Below are positions 33,483 through 46,211 of a stretch of DNA of 64,000 nt, one piece after another; the first letter of the stretch is position 1, and every line of letters begins with the position of its first letter. The position numbers were made by a program, and so were the translations under genes. Origin of the DNA: Malania oleifera (Eukaryota > Streptophyta > Magnoliopsida > Santalales > Ximeniaceae); the NCBI RefSeq assembly GCF_029873635.1, contig NC_080428.1, positions 62,615,957 to 62,679,956 of the forward strand, written 5' to 3'. The notes under the pieces were generated by a model, which was not told the origin of the DNA, searched no databases, and saw nothing but the letters and a program-made list of their open reading frames with translations.

Positions 33483-36055
33483 TGTAAAGACCCAAAAATT
33501 TAGAAGGATTAAAATAATTTGGAAAAAAAATAATAAATAAAATAACAAATAAAAAAAAATGACGTGGGAAAAAGAAAAAAAAATTAAATTAAAAAAAAAA
33601 ATTAAGAAATTAAATTAAATTAAGATAAATTAATAATTAAATAACTAATTATTAAATTAAATATTATTGTATTGGATTTAAAAATAATAATAATTAAAAT
33701 AAGATATATATATATATATATATATATAAAAGTTAAAGTAATATATAATATATATATTTATGTAAAGTTAAGAATATGACAGAAGATAAGAAAGAAGAAA
33801 GAAGAAGATGATCAGGCGCAGATCCCCCCCCCCCGGTGAAATTTTCCTGTGCGCACGCCAGCCCTCCGTCTCCGCTTCTCTCATTCTCTCAATTACTCGG
33901 CGAGTTTGCGACGGATCGGGAAACGGAAGGTGCCATTGGAATCCTAGTTCCGCTGCCGACATTTCTACTGGAGCAGATTTTTCATGGGAACGGCTTAGGT
34001 ACTGCTCCTGGGGAAAGGTAATTTTTTTCCATTTTCTCAATTTTGCTGTTAATATGTGGTTAAATCGACGAACGGACACCACCACGGGGTCCTAGTTGTC
34101 GTTATTGTCATTTTGGCGTATGTAATTTTCCAATTGGGGTTTTCTAGGCCCTACTCCAAAGCGAGAGTGGGATTTGGGAAATTTGGCAATTTGGTTAAAT
34201 TTAAGGGTATATTTATTTATTTAGAAATTATGACCCTAGGAAATATTTAAATAATATTTTATTCAAGAATAATTTATTAGAATTAGGAATTTAATTTCAG
34301 GGTCCGGGTGAGCGCCGCAGGTATTTTTCGGAGTCCCTGTTGGCGTAGTTCAAGAAATCAAGTAAGGGAAAAAATATATATTAAATCAGAATTTTTATGA
34401 ATTTAATGAAAAAATAAATTGTGTTATATGTACGTGTATATGTTTCGATATGGGTAAAATGCCAACTGTTTAAATTATATTTTTTTCCAAGTTTAGGGTT
34501 GTTTATTAGATATGTATATGCGAAAATGAACTGATGAAAGTGGGAAATATTTTCGGGATAATTAAGTAAGAAATGAAAGGTATTTTTAGGATATAAACAT
34601 TAAATGTTGGTTGACTTATTTTATAGGCAGTGTATGAATTTTTATTGCTAAATTGTGTGGCATGAGATTCTGTGCAAATATATGTTAAATGTATGAGATA
34701 CAGGCTAAGTAAGTAAAGCAATGAAAATAAAATATGATATGGACAATGTTGCCTCTGTATGTTAAATGCAACCATGTAAATGTAAGACAGCTGAAAGAGA
34801 GCCATGTTAGCAGATCTAGCACACTTCTGTGTAGACTAACTGATGATAGCTAAAAGGAGCTATGTTAGCAGATTTAGCACGTTTCTACGTAGACTAACTG
34901 ATGATGGCTAAAGACCAGTTGTCATACGAAGTAATGAAATGAAATGTTATGTAATGAAATGACGATGAAATGGTAATGAAATAAAATGACAAATGTAAAT
35001 GATGTAAATGGGAAAGAGCCACTTAAAGTGAAACGAAATGCAAAATTAAGTTATGAACAGGAATGAATGTGCATGAATGTATAATGACAGAATAGAATGA
35101 TGTATTATGATATTATAAGTACGTATGTACGTAGAACATGTTACGATTGGGCGAGGCGTACCTTTCGCCTGAGGGCTTGCTGAGTAAGGCGAGTGTACTA
35201 GTAGCTACAGATATGGTAGTAGCCACATAACATACTAGGGCGGAGGGAACCTATTTGTATGGGCGGGTAGAATTCCCTATCCTTAGTGCCTTTGCCGATA
35301 AACTATTGTTGAATGCGTGAGTACGAGATTAATTTATCACTTGAGGGCTTACTGAGTAAGGTGAGTGCCCTGATTTGCTTAAATTGTGACCTTCGGGTTG
35401 CCAAATGTATCAGAGCAGAGGGGTGCTACTTGTATGGGCGGGTAATCACCCCTATCCTTGGGAAATCTCATGGGTTAAATATTCGCATGTGTTTGATTAG
35501 GATCAGAGAATGATTTCGGAAATTATGTTAAGGATTTTTAAATGTTAAATATTATGTTATATATAAACTCATGTTGGTCACACACTTTATGTTATATATA
35601 AAATCATGTTGGTCACACACTGCTTTAATATATGGTTTCTTCTCTTACTGAGATGTGTCTCACCCGAATATGAATGTATCTTTTTTTTTTTTTTCAGGAT
35701 TTCATCGAGATCGAGCTTAGAGAGCTCGAGGTTTTATAACATTATTGGGAAATAGTAAAAGAAAATGGTATATTTCTATGTTAATTATGAGATGCAAAAA
35801 TTTATGTTTTACGTCCTTATATTTTAAGTTTGTGAATATACTGAATTATTTTGAGAGTTATGTAGATTTATGGAAATGCAGGTGTTGGATGATTTAATAT
35901 GGATTATAGTTAGAATTAGTAAACTCTGGTATTATGTTATATGAAGATTATGATCATGTTTTTCCGCTGCGTATGTTATGTTTTGGAATATGATTTATGA
36001 GGATATGATCAGGTATAACGCGTCGAACCCGGGATTAAAGGTTCGGGGCGTTTCA
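33483..36055 (+). mobile_element. Nested solo Gypsy LTR, plus strand
   Basis: This 2573-bp LTR runs from TGTAAAGACC to GGGCGTTTCA and is flanked by a perfect 5-bp duplication TTTAC (33478-33482 and 36056-36060). The intact site is seen in the sister LTR near 26745. It carries CTTACTGAGATGTGTCTCAC (about 35646), a 58-bp tandem duplication (34801-34918), and ATGAAATG-rich sequence. It has no internal region. Confidence 0.92.
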
Positions 36056-37328
36056 TTTACTTTGCCCTATTTATCTATGTTATTAAACTCATGCTCTTTA
36101 TTTTCACTTTCAATTTCATTTCATCATCTAGTACTACATCGACGTCTGTAAATCATGGCCGCCCTGAGAATATTCTTTCTACGCCATGTTTCACCCTATG
36201 GTCGAGGTTATACTGTTGTGAAAATATTCTCCACGCCATGCTTCACCCCATGGTCGAGGTTATGCTAACCTAAAAATATTCCCCATGCCATGTTTCACCC
36301 CATGATCGAGATTATACTGCCCTGAAAATATTCTCCACATTTCATAATTCACAGTTCACATTTCTGTGTTCACAATTCATTATTCATACTGCATTATACA
36401 CGATTGTCATTCATCATTCGTGTTGCATTATTCACATTGCAACGTTCACATTTCAGTATTTTCATTTCAGTTTTCACAATTCAGTATCCCCATATCAATG
36501 TTCACATTTCAAGATTTTACATTATAGAATTCACATTGCAATATTTTCATTTTTAGCATTTGCAATTCATCTCATCATATCAATGATATTTCATCATTTC
36601 AATACACATTTCATCTCATAATAACATATATAAGTCTCATTTCATGTTATACAACATTTCTCAGAAGATACTCTTCTGTACATATCACTTTTCAATGTTT
36701 CCCAATAAAACCATTCTCATATTATCTCAGTTTAGTATATAAAACATAAATGGTTTCAGTTATTTCCATTTATGCATAAAGCCTTTCAATAAATATATAT
36801 ATCATAGACTTATTATTCTCAGTACAAAACACCCACTCAATTTCAAACACATTTCCAGAATAAACCATATGCCACACAAATTTTATTTGATATTCATAAC
36901 ATAATAATTCCAGGAAAAATACCATACCCACATTTTCACATATTAATTCAACCGATAATTCTCAAAATACTGGTTATAATGTATTCCCCTTACCTGACTT
37001 ACTGAGAGGCTTGTAAACACTAAAATCCTACACCCGTGGCATCCAAAACTCAAAACCCTAAAAATCACATTTTTCCTATGTTAAACAACTCATTTCCCAA
37101 AACAATTTTTCGTTTATCACTTCCTAGGTTTCGAATACTCCAAGTAGCCCATTAAACCTTAAAGCATCTTACTTACCCTGATTTTTGGGATGGTGCCCCG
37201 GAACTCCAAATTGAAAATCCGCTTCAGCTTTGTTGTAGAGAATCTCCCCACAAACCTCGTGGCGGTTCCTAATTGTCAATCTGGGCTATAATGAAGTCAG
37301 AATCGAAGAGAGAGAGAGAACCGTGTGT

Positions 37329-37370
<42 letters not shown>

Positions 37371-37393
37371 CTCACTGAAAATGACGAAAAAAC

Positions 37394-37613
37394 TATTTAT
37401 AGGTCAGCATTCGTCGACGAGTTCAAGTGATTCATTGACAAACCCATGAAGGCACTTTGTCGACAACGACAAGGAGGCTAGTTCGTCGACGAACCTGAAA
37501 TTTCCTGAAATTCACAGACTCTCAGTATCTTCTCATCGATGAGGCACGTGTACTTCGTTGACGAGTTCTATTGGGACATTCGTCGACGAAGACCTTGGTT
37601 CGTCGACGAATCC
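37394..37613 (-). promoter_or_regulatory. 5' LTR promoter of the Gypsy element
   Basis: TATAAATA on the minus strand (37394-37401) lies next to about nine TTCGTCGACGA words (37409-37613) and a GCACGTGTAC G-box near 37544. This is the counterpart of 28151-28365. Confidence 0.6.
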
Positions 37614-37656
37614 TTGTTGTTTCCCCCTTTTAAAAGTTCTTTCCCTTTATCTCTCC

Positions 37657-37695
<39 letters not shown>

Positions 37696-37725
37696 TTTCA
37701 TGAATAAAATTTCTGTGTCTCTACA

Positions 37726-38284
37726 CATAGCACTTTGCATTGTTGTTCTTCATTCACAAGTGCTCATTCTCTCTTGCTCTTTAATTGTGTTTGATTCATT
37801 ACTTGAGAGATAGTGTGATGTTTGCTTTGTATTTAATATTTGCTCATTTAAGAAGCATCATATTGTATTTCCATCATATTCTTGTAAAGGTTAGTTGTGA
37901 ACCATTTGGTGAAGGTTCTTTTTGAACCAAAGAGGCTCTTTGTGAGCAGGTAGAGATTTGTTCTAGTGTGGTAGGAATTTGTTCCCGAGTTGTAAGGTTT
38001 CTCTGCCGGTAAAGGAGTTCCTTAGTGGATTGTGGAATCCTTGGGTTGGTCTCAAGGTGTAGACGTAGGCTTGGTGTTGAACCACGTAAAAATACCGGTG
38101 TTAATTTTTTCTGCCCTTCTCTTCATTTTATTTGTCTTGTGCATGATTTACATTTACTTAAATTGTGATATAATTTCTTGTATCTTGCCAAGAGTTTTTA
38201 TTTTGTAGAGAAATACGCATTCCGTGAAAAGAGTCTATTCAGCCCCCTCTAGACTATATACTCCCGGGGTTGGGACGACTAACA
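37726..38284 (+). mobile_element. Copia B 3' LTR, right part
   Basis: The stretch resumes the LTR after the Gypsy insertion. It has the ACGTAGGC stretch (38064), the CAGCCCCCTCTAGAC tail found before Copia LTR ends, and a CTAACA end at 38284 that mirrors the TGTTAG start. Confidence 0.8.
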
Positions 38285-39345
38285 ATCTCTATTCTTTTGA
38301 TTAAGTTTATTTTTATAATCTTCTCTTAATACTTCCATATTTGGTTGAAATTCTTTACTTATGACTAAAAGATTTTTTCTTTGGTTTTCTTCTAGAGCTT
38401 TTCTCTGTCTTCATCTAATGCTTGATACATTGTTGGTGATATTGATTCATTAGATTCTTCTTGATAGTTCACTCCTTTAAGTTTACAATATTTGTTTGGT
38501 TCTATGTAAAGGTTTAAAATACTTTTTCTTCCCAAGTCTTCAGATCGTTTTGAACTTGATTGTCCTAAGCTTTTACTTCTAGTCAATAATGATTGAAAAT
38601 TTATTTTGACATTTCCACTTTGATCTTGAATAATTCTTGTTGCAACTGTCTTATGAATATTTCGAATTTTATCTTCAGCATTTTCATTTAGCTCATTAAA
38701 TTCCCATTCTCTTCCAGCTTGAATTTCATGCCAAAGAAATTTCTTTAGTTGAGATATCAATGAGGTTCACTCATTATTAGCTTGTAATAATAAAGTTGAT
38801 CCTTTTGGACTTTCTTTAATTGCATTTAGGAAGATTACTGAAGTGATTAATTTATAGTAAATCCTATAAATCATTTCTAAATTTGAAGATCTACTATCCA
38901 TATTATACCCTTTTGTTTGAATATCTAATGTTAAAAGTTTGTATATGGACTCATCATGTAAATTGATTCATATGTTTGGATAACGTTCAAAATAAATTGA
39001 TCATTCTGCTATGTTGGATTCTAACATTCCTAAAAGGAAATCGTTGAACTCATGATGTCTAGCATCTCTAAGTAAGACACAGACTGACTTATTAAGACAT
39101 ACTTTTGTCAAAGGGAAAAGTCCTACTTGGACAATTCCGATATGAATCTTATCATATTTTGATCTGTGGGTTGCTAAGTCTTCTAGGTTTAACAGTCTCT
39201 TTTGTTGTCTTGCCTCATTTGTTACTATGGAAATTGACTTATTAACAATTTTGACAATATATTATTCATTAACTTCTAAAGAACCCTTTTGTTTAATTAT
39301 TTGAGATTTCGATTTGGACATTTTCCAGATTTATTTTGCATCTTG
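38285..39345 (-). pseudogene. Endogenous pararetrovirus (Caulimoviridae) relic, movement-protein region
   Basis: On the minus strand, about 38760-39330 reads as a plant pararetrovirus movement protein, with recognisable short blocks such as LLRDARHHEF, MLESNI, LTLDIQTKGYNM and IYRIYYKLI. Several stop codons interrupt it. The frame at 38392-38760 probably continues the same polyprotein (RNIHKTVATRI block). The sequence ends exactly where the Copia B LTR ends, so Copia B may have inserted into it. No reverse transcriptase or coat protein is visible. It is an inactive fossil; assignment to a genus is not possible by eye. Confidence 0.7.
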
Positions 39346-39559
39346 CTTTGGTAGATCTTTACCTTTCCAGTTTGCTAATCTCTTTTCAATTTGCCTAATG
39401 AAATTTGAAGTTCTTTCTTCTTTGATCTGTCTATTGATGTTGATTCATTTTGATCTGTTTTGTTTTCTCCTAAAAAATTTCATGTTCATTTGATACTGTG
39501 AACCAATCTATCCATTATCTTCCTTTGATTTCAATCTTATAGTGTTTAATTTCTTAATT

Positions 39560-39985
39560 GGGACCACCCTTTTTCACTCGTCGAGCTGACCAAGCGGATT
39601 TAACAGGTTGACCAAGCGCTTAGTAAAATTAAATACGCAATTTAAAAATCAAAGAGGATTAATGGGTTATTTAAAAAAGTTAATTATTTTAAACTTTTAG
39701 TGACAGATTCTCAAACCATCACTAATAGTAGTTTTTTAGTGACAGTTTTATAACCGTCACTAATACTATAACTTTTAAATATGATTTTCAGCCGAGAAAA
39801 TGTGTCAATTATAGTGACGGTCTTAAGCTTTTAGTGACGGAATGAAACCATCATTGATAGTTAGTCGTCACCACCGTTTTAGTTACCAATCCGAAACCGT
39901 CACTAAATCGTCACTAATAAGTATTAGTGCCTGGTTGAAACATATATCTAATACTAGCATTATGTTGTGTGTTTAAACTTTCACT
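39560..39985. mobile_element. CACTA-like subterminal repeat fragment
   Basis: Repeated TTAGTGACGGT words and their complements (ACCGTCACTAA) occur between about 39690 and 39945. Arrays of this kind are common near the ends of plant CACTA (En/Spm) elements. No terminal CACTA motif or target duplication was found. Confidence 0.45.
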
Positions 39986-40640
39986 TTAAATAATTTTACA
40001 ATTCTTACATGATAAATGATCTAACCTCTTAATTAAGAAAAAATCTATTTGATATTTATTTTGTCCACTTTTAAAAATTATTAAGTGTAATTCTTTCTTC
40101 TTAGAGTAAGTACTCATTGTAATAAAATCATATGACATAGCGAAATCTAAGATCATCACCTCAGGTTCATTTTTGTCTCCATATTCACATCCTCCATGTG
40201 TCCCCATACTCACTTTTGTCCATTATCTTTGTATAAGGCAATCCATATCTTCCCAAAATTATCTCTTAAAATTTTCTACTAAATCTACTCGAGGTGTATA
40301 ATCACTAACGATATTTATTATCTCTTGGTATAAGACCTTATTGATTTTTATAATTCTATCATTTACTCTATTTACATTTACAATGTTATCTTTTAAGTTT
40401 TTGTTCACGGTAATTCATATCTCATTCTTATATTTTTCTTTTTCAATTTAAATCATGATTTATCAATTTCTTTAACTTTCTCCCCAGCCCATTTAATTTC
40501 TTGAAGATAGATTATATTAATTTTTCTTCTAAACATTGTGTCAACAATTTTCATACTTTTACCCATAAGTATCCTTATATTGCAAGTTGTTAATCTAATC
40601 CTATTCTCCTCAACTAACTACTTTACCTACCTATGTCCAT
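39986..40640 (-). pseudogene. RTE-type LINE endonuclease fragment
   Basis: On the minus strand, 40480-40610 reads TTCNIRILMGKS and then INIIYLQEIKW, the start of an RTE-type AP endonuclease. 39986-40213 reads GDKNEPEVMILDFAMSYD and then QIDFFLIKR, the later part of the same domain. The middle has stops and the reverse transcriptase is missing. Confidence 0.7.
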
Positions 40641-40879
40641 AATGATAGAGGAACCCTCACATATTTGACACCATACTCAATATTGATACGGTGCATCATT
40701 TTAGGACGATGACCTAGCCCACTCCAATTTACTTTTTGCTATAGTCGGGTGGTAAGAGCGCAACGTGTCGCTCCCAAATACATATAATTATATATAAATA
40801 TTTGTAAGACTCATTTTATACTACGATGCAACATCATTCACTAGCATATGAGCATAACAAGTTGTCTCTTAATATTTCT

Positions 40880-41075
40880 CTAGGCTCTCTCTCTCCTAGG
40901 CTTGAAAAAACGGGTCATGACCCGATGGGTCACCTGTGACCCGCCCGGTTAAGATGAGGTTGGGTCTATGAAAGTTAACCAATTTATAAATGAATCAACC
41001 CATGACCGCCCGTTTATAAACGGGTCAAACCGTTTCGGGTCGGGTCACCCGGCAACCTATATGTACCTAATAGGC
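40880..41075. repeat. GGGTCA/TGACCC-rich inverted-repeat element
   Basis: CGGGTCATGACCCG, GGGTCACCTGTGACCC and CGGGTCGGGTCACCCG form several overlapping palindromes. Similar sequences are found in small plant transposons; I cannot assign a family. Confidence 0.4.
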
Positions 41076-41094
41076 TAATACCCATTTAAAAGAA

Positions 41095-41363
41095 ACCCTA
41101 ATCTCTTATCTGCCCTCTGCCCAGACTCCCAGCACTGCACGTCGCACCCCAGGCAGCCCAGCACCGCAGCACTGCAAGAGTGCAGCAGCAGCACCCCCAC
41201 GCCGTCGCCGTCCCTCTCACTCCGCCGTCGCCGTCTCCGTCACCGTCCCTCTCACTCCGCCGTCGCCGTCGCCGTCCCCCTCCCTCTCACTCTCATTCTC
41301 CCTCAGTCCCTCTCCCTCTCACGATCTCTCCCTCAGGCAGTCAGGCCTCAGTTTCCCTCTCAG
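41095..41363 (+). other. Probable 5'UTR exon of the RTF1 gene
   Basis: The sequence turns from AT-rich to a CT- and CCG-rich stretch after AAACCCTAATCTC, typical of plant leader sequences, and ends CTCAG|GTTAGC, a plausible donor. The matching acceptor CATGCAG lies at 46191-46197, just before the start codon. Transcript evidence would be needed; other exons could exist between. Confidence 0.5.
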
Positions 41364-42452
41364 GTTAGCAATTTTTCATGGTTAATTACTTAACTAGATG
41401 AAGCCCAGATTCATCACATATTATATTATATCTCAGTTATTTCAATCTAGAATGATTCATTGGTTATTTTCAACTACAGCATGTGGTTCTTCTGAGTTCC
41501 TATGATGCCAAAATAAATTTCATATTCCACCATTGTCAGTGCCTGTGCAAGAGATGGGTAAGTGAAAAGAAAGAAAGAAATAAAGCAAGGAAGAAATATA
41601 TAATTTTTTTATGCCAAAATAAATTACATATTCCACCTCCGATCTGCATTTTTTTTTTTTTAACATTATACGTTTTTTTTAAGATTTAATAAATAAAATG
41701 AGTACTTTTCTTTAAAAAGTAAATTTAAAAAAATTAAAATATATGAGCTCCCCTTCCAAGTAGTTGAGTGTGATTTAAAAATCGCTACATGTGAATAATT
41801 GAGCTTCTAATTTTCTGTTTTTCTGTCTCTTTCTGCTATATGTTCCAATATGGCGGATGATGAAACTTTCTGTTTGTTTTTCTTTTTTTTTTTTCCCCTT
41901 TTTGGAAGTTTACTGTAGAGTGATGCTACGCATCTGATCTGATACTGTTTTTCTGCTATTCTGCAATTGGTCTAATGTGCATCTGATATGCATCTCTGAT
42001 TTGTTGTTCTGCTGCAGTTATAGTACAGATATCTAGCCATTTATTATTACTTTTTTTGTTGATATGCCATTTTTAGTTTTCTGTTGACGTTAGTCTCTGC
42101 TTTCTTCTTCTTTGCTCCATACATGGATTGTTTCTTTTGTTTTTTCCTTCTTCTGATTTCATTTTTTTCCCAGTGAAATGTTCAATTGGTTTCATTTAAT
42201 TATGCTACAGCTGACTTTGTATTGAGTTTGGTGCTTATTGTGCTGATTATTTTAGTCTCTGGCTCACAGAGGGAAAGTTTCTGGCTCAAATTTTTTTCTT
42301 TTTTCTTTTTTCTTTTTTAAAATTGAAAATCTGTTGTAGTTGATCGGATGCTGATGTTGATTTCTGCTATTGTTCTACTTAGCTTTTTTCTTTTATTTAT
42401 AAATTTGCTTCCTTTTTTATTCTCTATCGTGGGTTAACTCATGGATTCTTCC

Positions 42453-44451
42453 TTTTTTTTTTGATCAAATGGTAAATATATTGATCAAAGGAATATGTAC
42501 AATATACTCTGGGCATACCCAGGATCAAAGGGAACAACAACCCCAATCACAATGGCAATCATTTAAAATTTACATAGCAACCCAGGCATAGCTAGGTCCA
42601 TCATGGCCATGGCCAAAAAGCAAAAGCATTACTAACCAAGCCATACATTTACATTCAACCTCTTACTCACAAGAATACAAGTTAAACCTATCAAATACAA
42701 CTCTAAACACGTGTCTTTGAATTACTTTTACAACTCCTCAGTCAAGATGTCTTCTCCTTCAAATTTATTTTTGTTTCTAAAGTGCCATAAGAAGTAGACA
42801 GTGGTTGCAAAACCAACTCTCTTCCCTACCGCTTGCATTCCAGTTCCTTTAACCTCTTTATGTAACCATTTTGCTGCAGCTTTAATGGTAGACATGAATC
42901 TGATCAACCCTAGCCAGTCTCTTATCTGACCCCAAACAGGTGAAGAAAATTTACAACTGAAGAAGTGGTGGTCTACAGTCTTGGTTTCTTCTTTACAAAA
43001 AACACATAGCCGGTCAACATCTTCCCCAACAAGCTTATCATTTGTTGATAATTTACCTTTAATACCCAGGCAAAGAATAAAAAGCATGTTTTGGGGTGCT
43101 TCCACTCTTCCATACCTCTTTTACCGAAGGGACATTGCTCCCTTTATTTGTCTAGAAATCATAGAAATCATGTGAGCAATTTAACAAATCCCACCCATAT
43201 AGCAATCTGATAACAGCTTCAGAATTCCCACAATGTTGCAATAATCTGTTTTTAATTTCTATCAACTTCTTAAACAGAGGAGAGTCACTTTTCATGGAAG
43301 TAGCTCCCCAAATATCAGAGCCCGTAAGGTATACCTGGTGAATCTACTTAGCCCAAAGAGAATCTTTCTTTGAATGTATATTCCACAGAGTTTTTGTCAG
43401 CAGAGTTGAGTTCCAAGCATTTAAATCGAACACCCCCAGCCCCCCTTTAGATTTTGAGAGACATAACTCCCTCCAGGACACTGAAGGTTTCTTTTTCCCA
43501 CCCCAAAGGAAGACACTACACAATTTTACAATCTGATCAAGCACATTCTTTGGAATGGGAGAGATTGTTAGCCATAAACCCTCAACCCCTTGAACAACTG
43601 AGTTGATAAGTTCAAGCCTCCCTGCATATGATAGTGTATGTCCTGGCCAGCCTTTAAACAGGTTAGCAAGTCTATTTACCAAAGGAGCTTAATGAGTACA
43701 ATTCAACCTTGAGGTTGCTAAAGGTATTCCCAAATATCTAAATGGAAAGCTCCCAACAGACATTTCAGTCAACTGCAACAGCTTTTCTAATTCCTGTTCC
43801 TTCACTCCAGCATGGTAGATATTCAATTTCAGACAATTTGCTGAGAGTCCCGAGCAGCTGGAAAATTTCCCCAAGCAATCCATTGGGTGCCCAACAGATG
43901 ATATATCTCTTCTTAAGAAAAGCATGAGGTCATCTGCAAAACCAAGATGATAAATTTTCAGTTTATCACATTTAGGGTGGAAATGGAAATCTGCTTTGCT
44001 TTCCAAGGTCTTCAGCAGTCTAGAAAAATACTCCAAGCAAATAACAAATAGTAGTGGGGATAGGGGGTCCCCCTGCTTGAGACCTTTCCTTCCTTTGAAA
44101 AATCCATGAAATCTTCTATTAAGAGATAAGGAGTATGTGGTAGAGAACACACACTCCATAATCCAACCAATCATAACTGATGGAAAATTCAGATGTACCA
44201 TCATGTCATTTAAAAAGGACCAGGAGACAGAGTCGTATGCCTTCTTAAGGTCAATTTTAAACATACATCTTGGGGATATACGCTTCCTTGCATACCCTCT
44301 CACCAGTTCTTGGACTAAGTAGATGTTCTCAACCATACTTCTCTGCTTCACAAACACAGCTTGAGCTGGATTAACAATGTGCTCGAGACCATCTTTCAAT
44401 CTGCCATCAATCACCTTGGCTATTACCTTGTAGAACACATTACAGCAGGAT
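42453..44451 (-). mobile_element. 5'-truncated L1 LINE in the RTF1 intron
   Basis: On the minus strand it encodes the L1 reverse transcriptase (43689-44438: FKIDLKKAYDSV, GLKQGDPLSPLLF, and the catalytic block GFADDLM), then a linker (43344-43682), then the zinc-binding domain CVFCKEETKTVDHHFFSC (42728-43105). It is broken by frameshifts. The poly(A) tail is the T run at 42453-42462. A short flank ATTCTTC is present at both sides (42445 and 44452), consistent with a target duplication. Confidence 0.85.
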
Positions 44452-44489
44452 ATTCTTCATTCTTCTCTTTTTATTCATCCTTTTTTTCA

Positions 44490-44575
44490 ATCATTGGGAC
44501 TTAAGTATTCATATAGTTGATCTCACCTAGTGGGGCTTAAGGCTTGTTTTTGTTATTGTTGTTGTTGTATGTCAA
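44490..44575 (+). mobile_element. RTE LINE 3' end
   Basis: CTAGTGGGGCTTAAGGCTTG followed by a TTG repeat is the usual 3' end of plant RTE elements. Confidence 0.6.
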
Positions 44576-46211
44576 TGATGCTAGTGCTACTTGTATTACC
44601 TTTTGTCAAACTTGAGGATAAGGGTGTAGTGGCCTCATGCAGGACTATTGCAAATTTACTAACTTGCTTAATCAAATGGCGCCATGGCAGTGAACTGGGA
44701 TTCTACATAGAACAAGGTTGAAGTACAAGATGACATTTGGGATCTGCTTATTTAAAGTGGCACCCGTATACAATCAAGTTTAAGAATGGTGAGGATTGTA
44801 GAGATTTTGTATTACTAATGTTAGGCCAAATTTTTTGATTGGGAGTATTAACATCTTTGCCATTTCCATATTTCTTATTATGTGATGTCCAATGTCAGCA
44901 ATTGAAAGAATGGTGTTTCATGTTAGATATTACCATTTTTGCGATAACTTCTTTATTTGCAAATACTTATTGGTCCAAAAAAAAAAAAATTCAAATTTCA
45001 AGCCATTTAAATGCAATGGCTCTTTCTGCAATTCCACGCATCAAATGTCTATATTTGCTGCGGCAAATGTAGTCTTTGTGTATATTACTTAATGGAAAAA
45101 TAAATATTGATTTAGGGGTTTTGACATTCATTGGTTTGTTATCTAATATCCTTTTCTATATTCTAAGAAAAATGCTTTGATTTATCTGTTGTTTGCCCAT
45201 GCTCATGGATTGTTCTAGCTTTTGAATCTTGATAGCTCAAATAATAGCTCACAAATCTAGTTTAGCTTTGTTATTTCTGTATTTTCAGGGACAAATCTTT
45301 AACCTTCAGTTTGTTATTTGGCATCTTTTGTTAATTGACCGTGACTATATGCCTGTATTGTATTCTAGTTATCTAATTCTCTTCTATTAAATAAGTTTCC
45401 TTTTTTTTTTTTGTAGATTTAAAATCTGATTGTGCTGATTTAAAATTGAAGATGGAGACTTATGTTGCTTTGTATTTTTTTTTTTTGGTTGGTATATGCA
45501 TATGTATTAAAATTAGCTGAGATTAATTTTAATTTTCATTCATATCATGATATGTCTAACAATTAGTCCTGAGATCCTAGCCATTTTAGGTCTTACTTTT
45601 AGGATTTGTTGCATTGTGCTCATGTTGTCTCATGTTCATGATTCCCTGCCCATGCCTGTACTCGTACCCTAACCAGTCTTTTTTGTCATGCATTATGTAA
45701 AATGGTTCGAAGGCTGAAGGTTCTCACTTTCAGAGCTTATGCCCTTCGCAATTGTCCTCCATTCCTGTTTTATGAATAATTCAATTGAAACCTTGGAATG
45801 CTTTTGGGGATTATTGGGCTTTATTTTGGATAAATGAGTCCTCGGAAAAAGCATCTTTTTTCTTTCCGTGTATGAGAAGAGATGGTAAATCTCTGAAACT
45901 TCTATTTGTAATATTATACGTGATATCTTTTGTTGAATGTTGATATTAAATGTTTGCAATATGGAAATTCTCTCTCCCAGGGTTGTTTTGTGTTACCCTT
46001 CTAGGCAATTGGAATTGATTATTGGCTTGTTACTTTCTGTAAAATTACTTGAGGGCTGAAGTATCTTTCATTTAGAACTTATTTTGCTTCAACACATGTA
46101 TTGAGTTTTTCAAAATGCGGATTATTTTCAAATTTTATTTATTTTATTTGTTCTTGTGTCAAAAGTAATTGAAATTTGATGATAACTCTTCATGCAGTGA
46201 GAGAGTAGATC

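Larger units (their letters stand above)
25955..37725 (-). mobile_element. Minus-strand chromovirus-type Gypsy element, whole composite
   Basis: The element runs from its 5' LTR at the right (start TGTAGAGAC at 37725) to its 3' LTR at the left. It lies inside the Copia B LTR, flanked by CCTAG (25950-25954) and CATAG (37726-37730), a 5-bp target duplication with one mismatch. Gag, protease and reverse transcriptase are deleted; only the end of RNase H and the integrase remain. Two solo LTRs are nested in it. Confidence 0.85.
33114..37725 (-). mobile_element. 5' LTR of the Gypsy element, truncated and interrupted
   Basis: 33114-33482 and 36061-37725 together match the 3' LTR at 26384-28453 closely. 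The last 429 bp of this LTR (counterpart of 25955-26383) and everything up to the RNase H are deleted; LTR and pol meet at 33114 with a 3-bp overlap (GTA). A solo LTR sits at 33483-36055. Confidence 0.85.
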
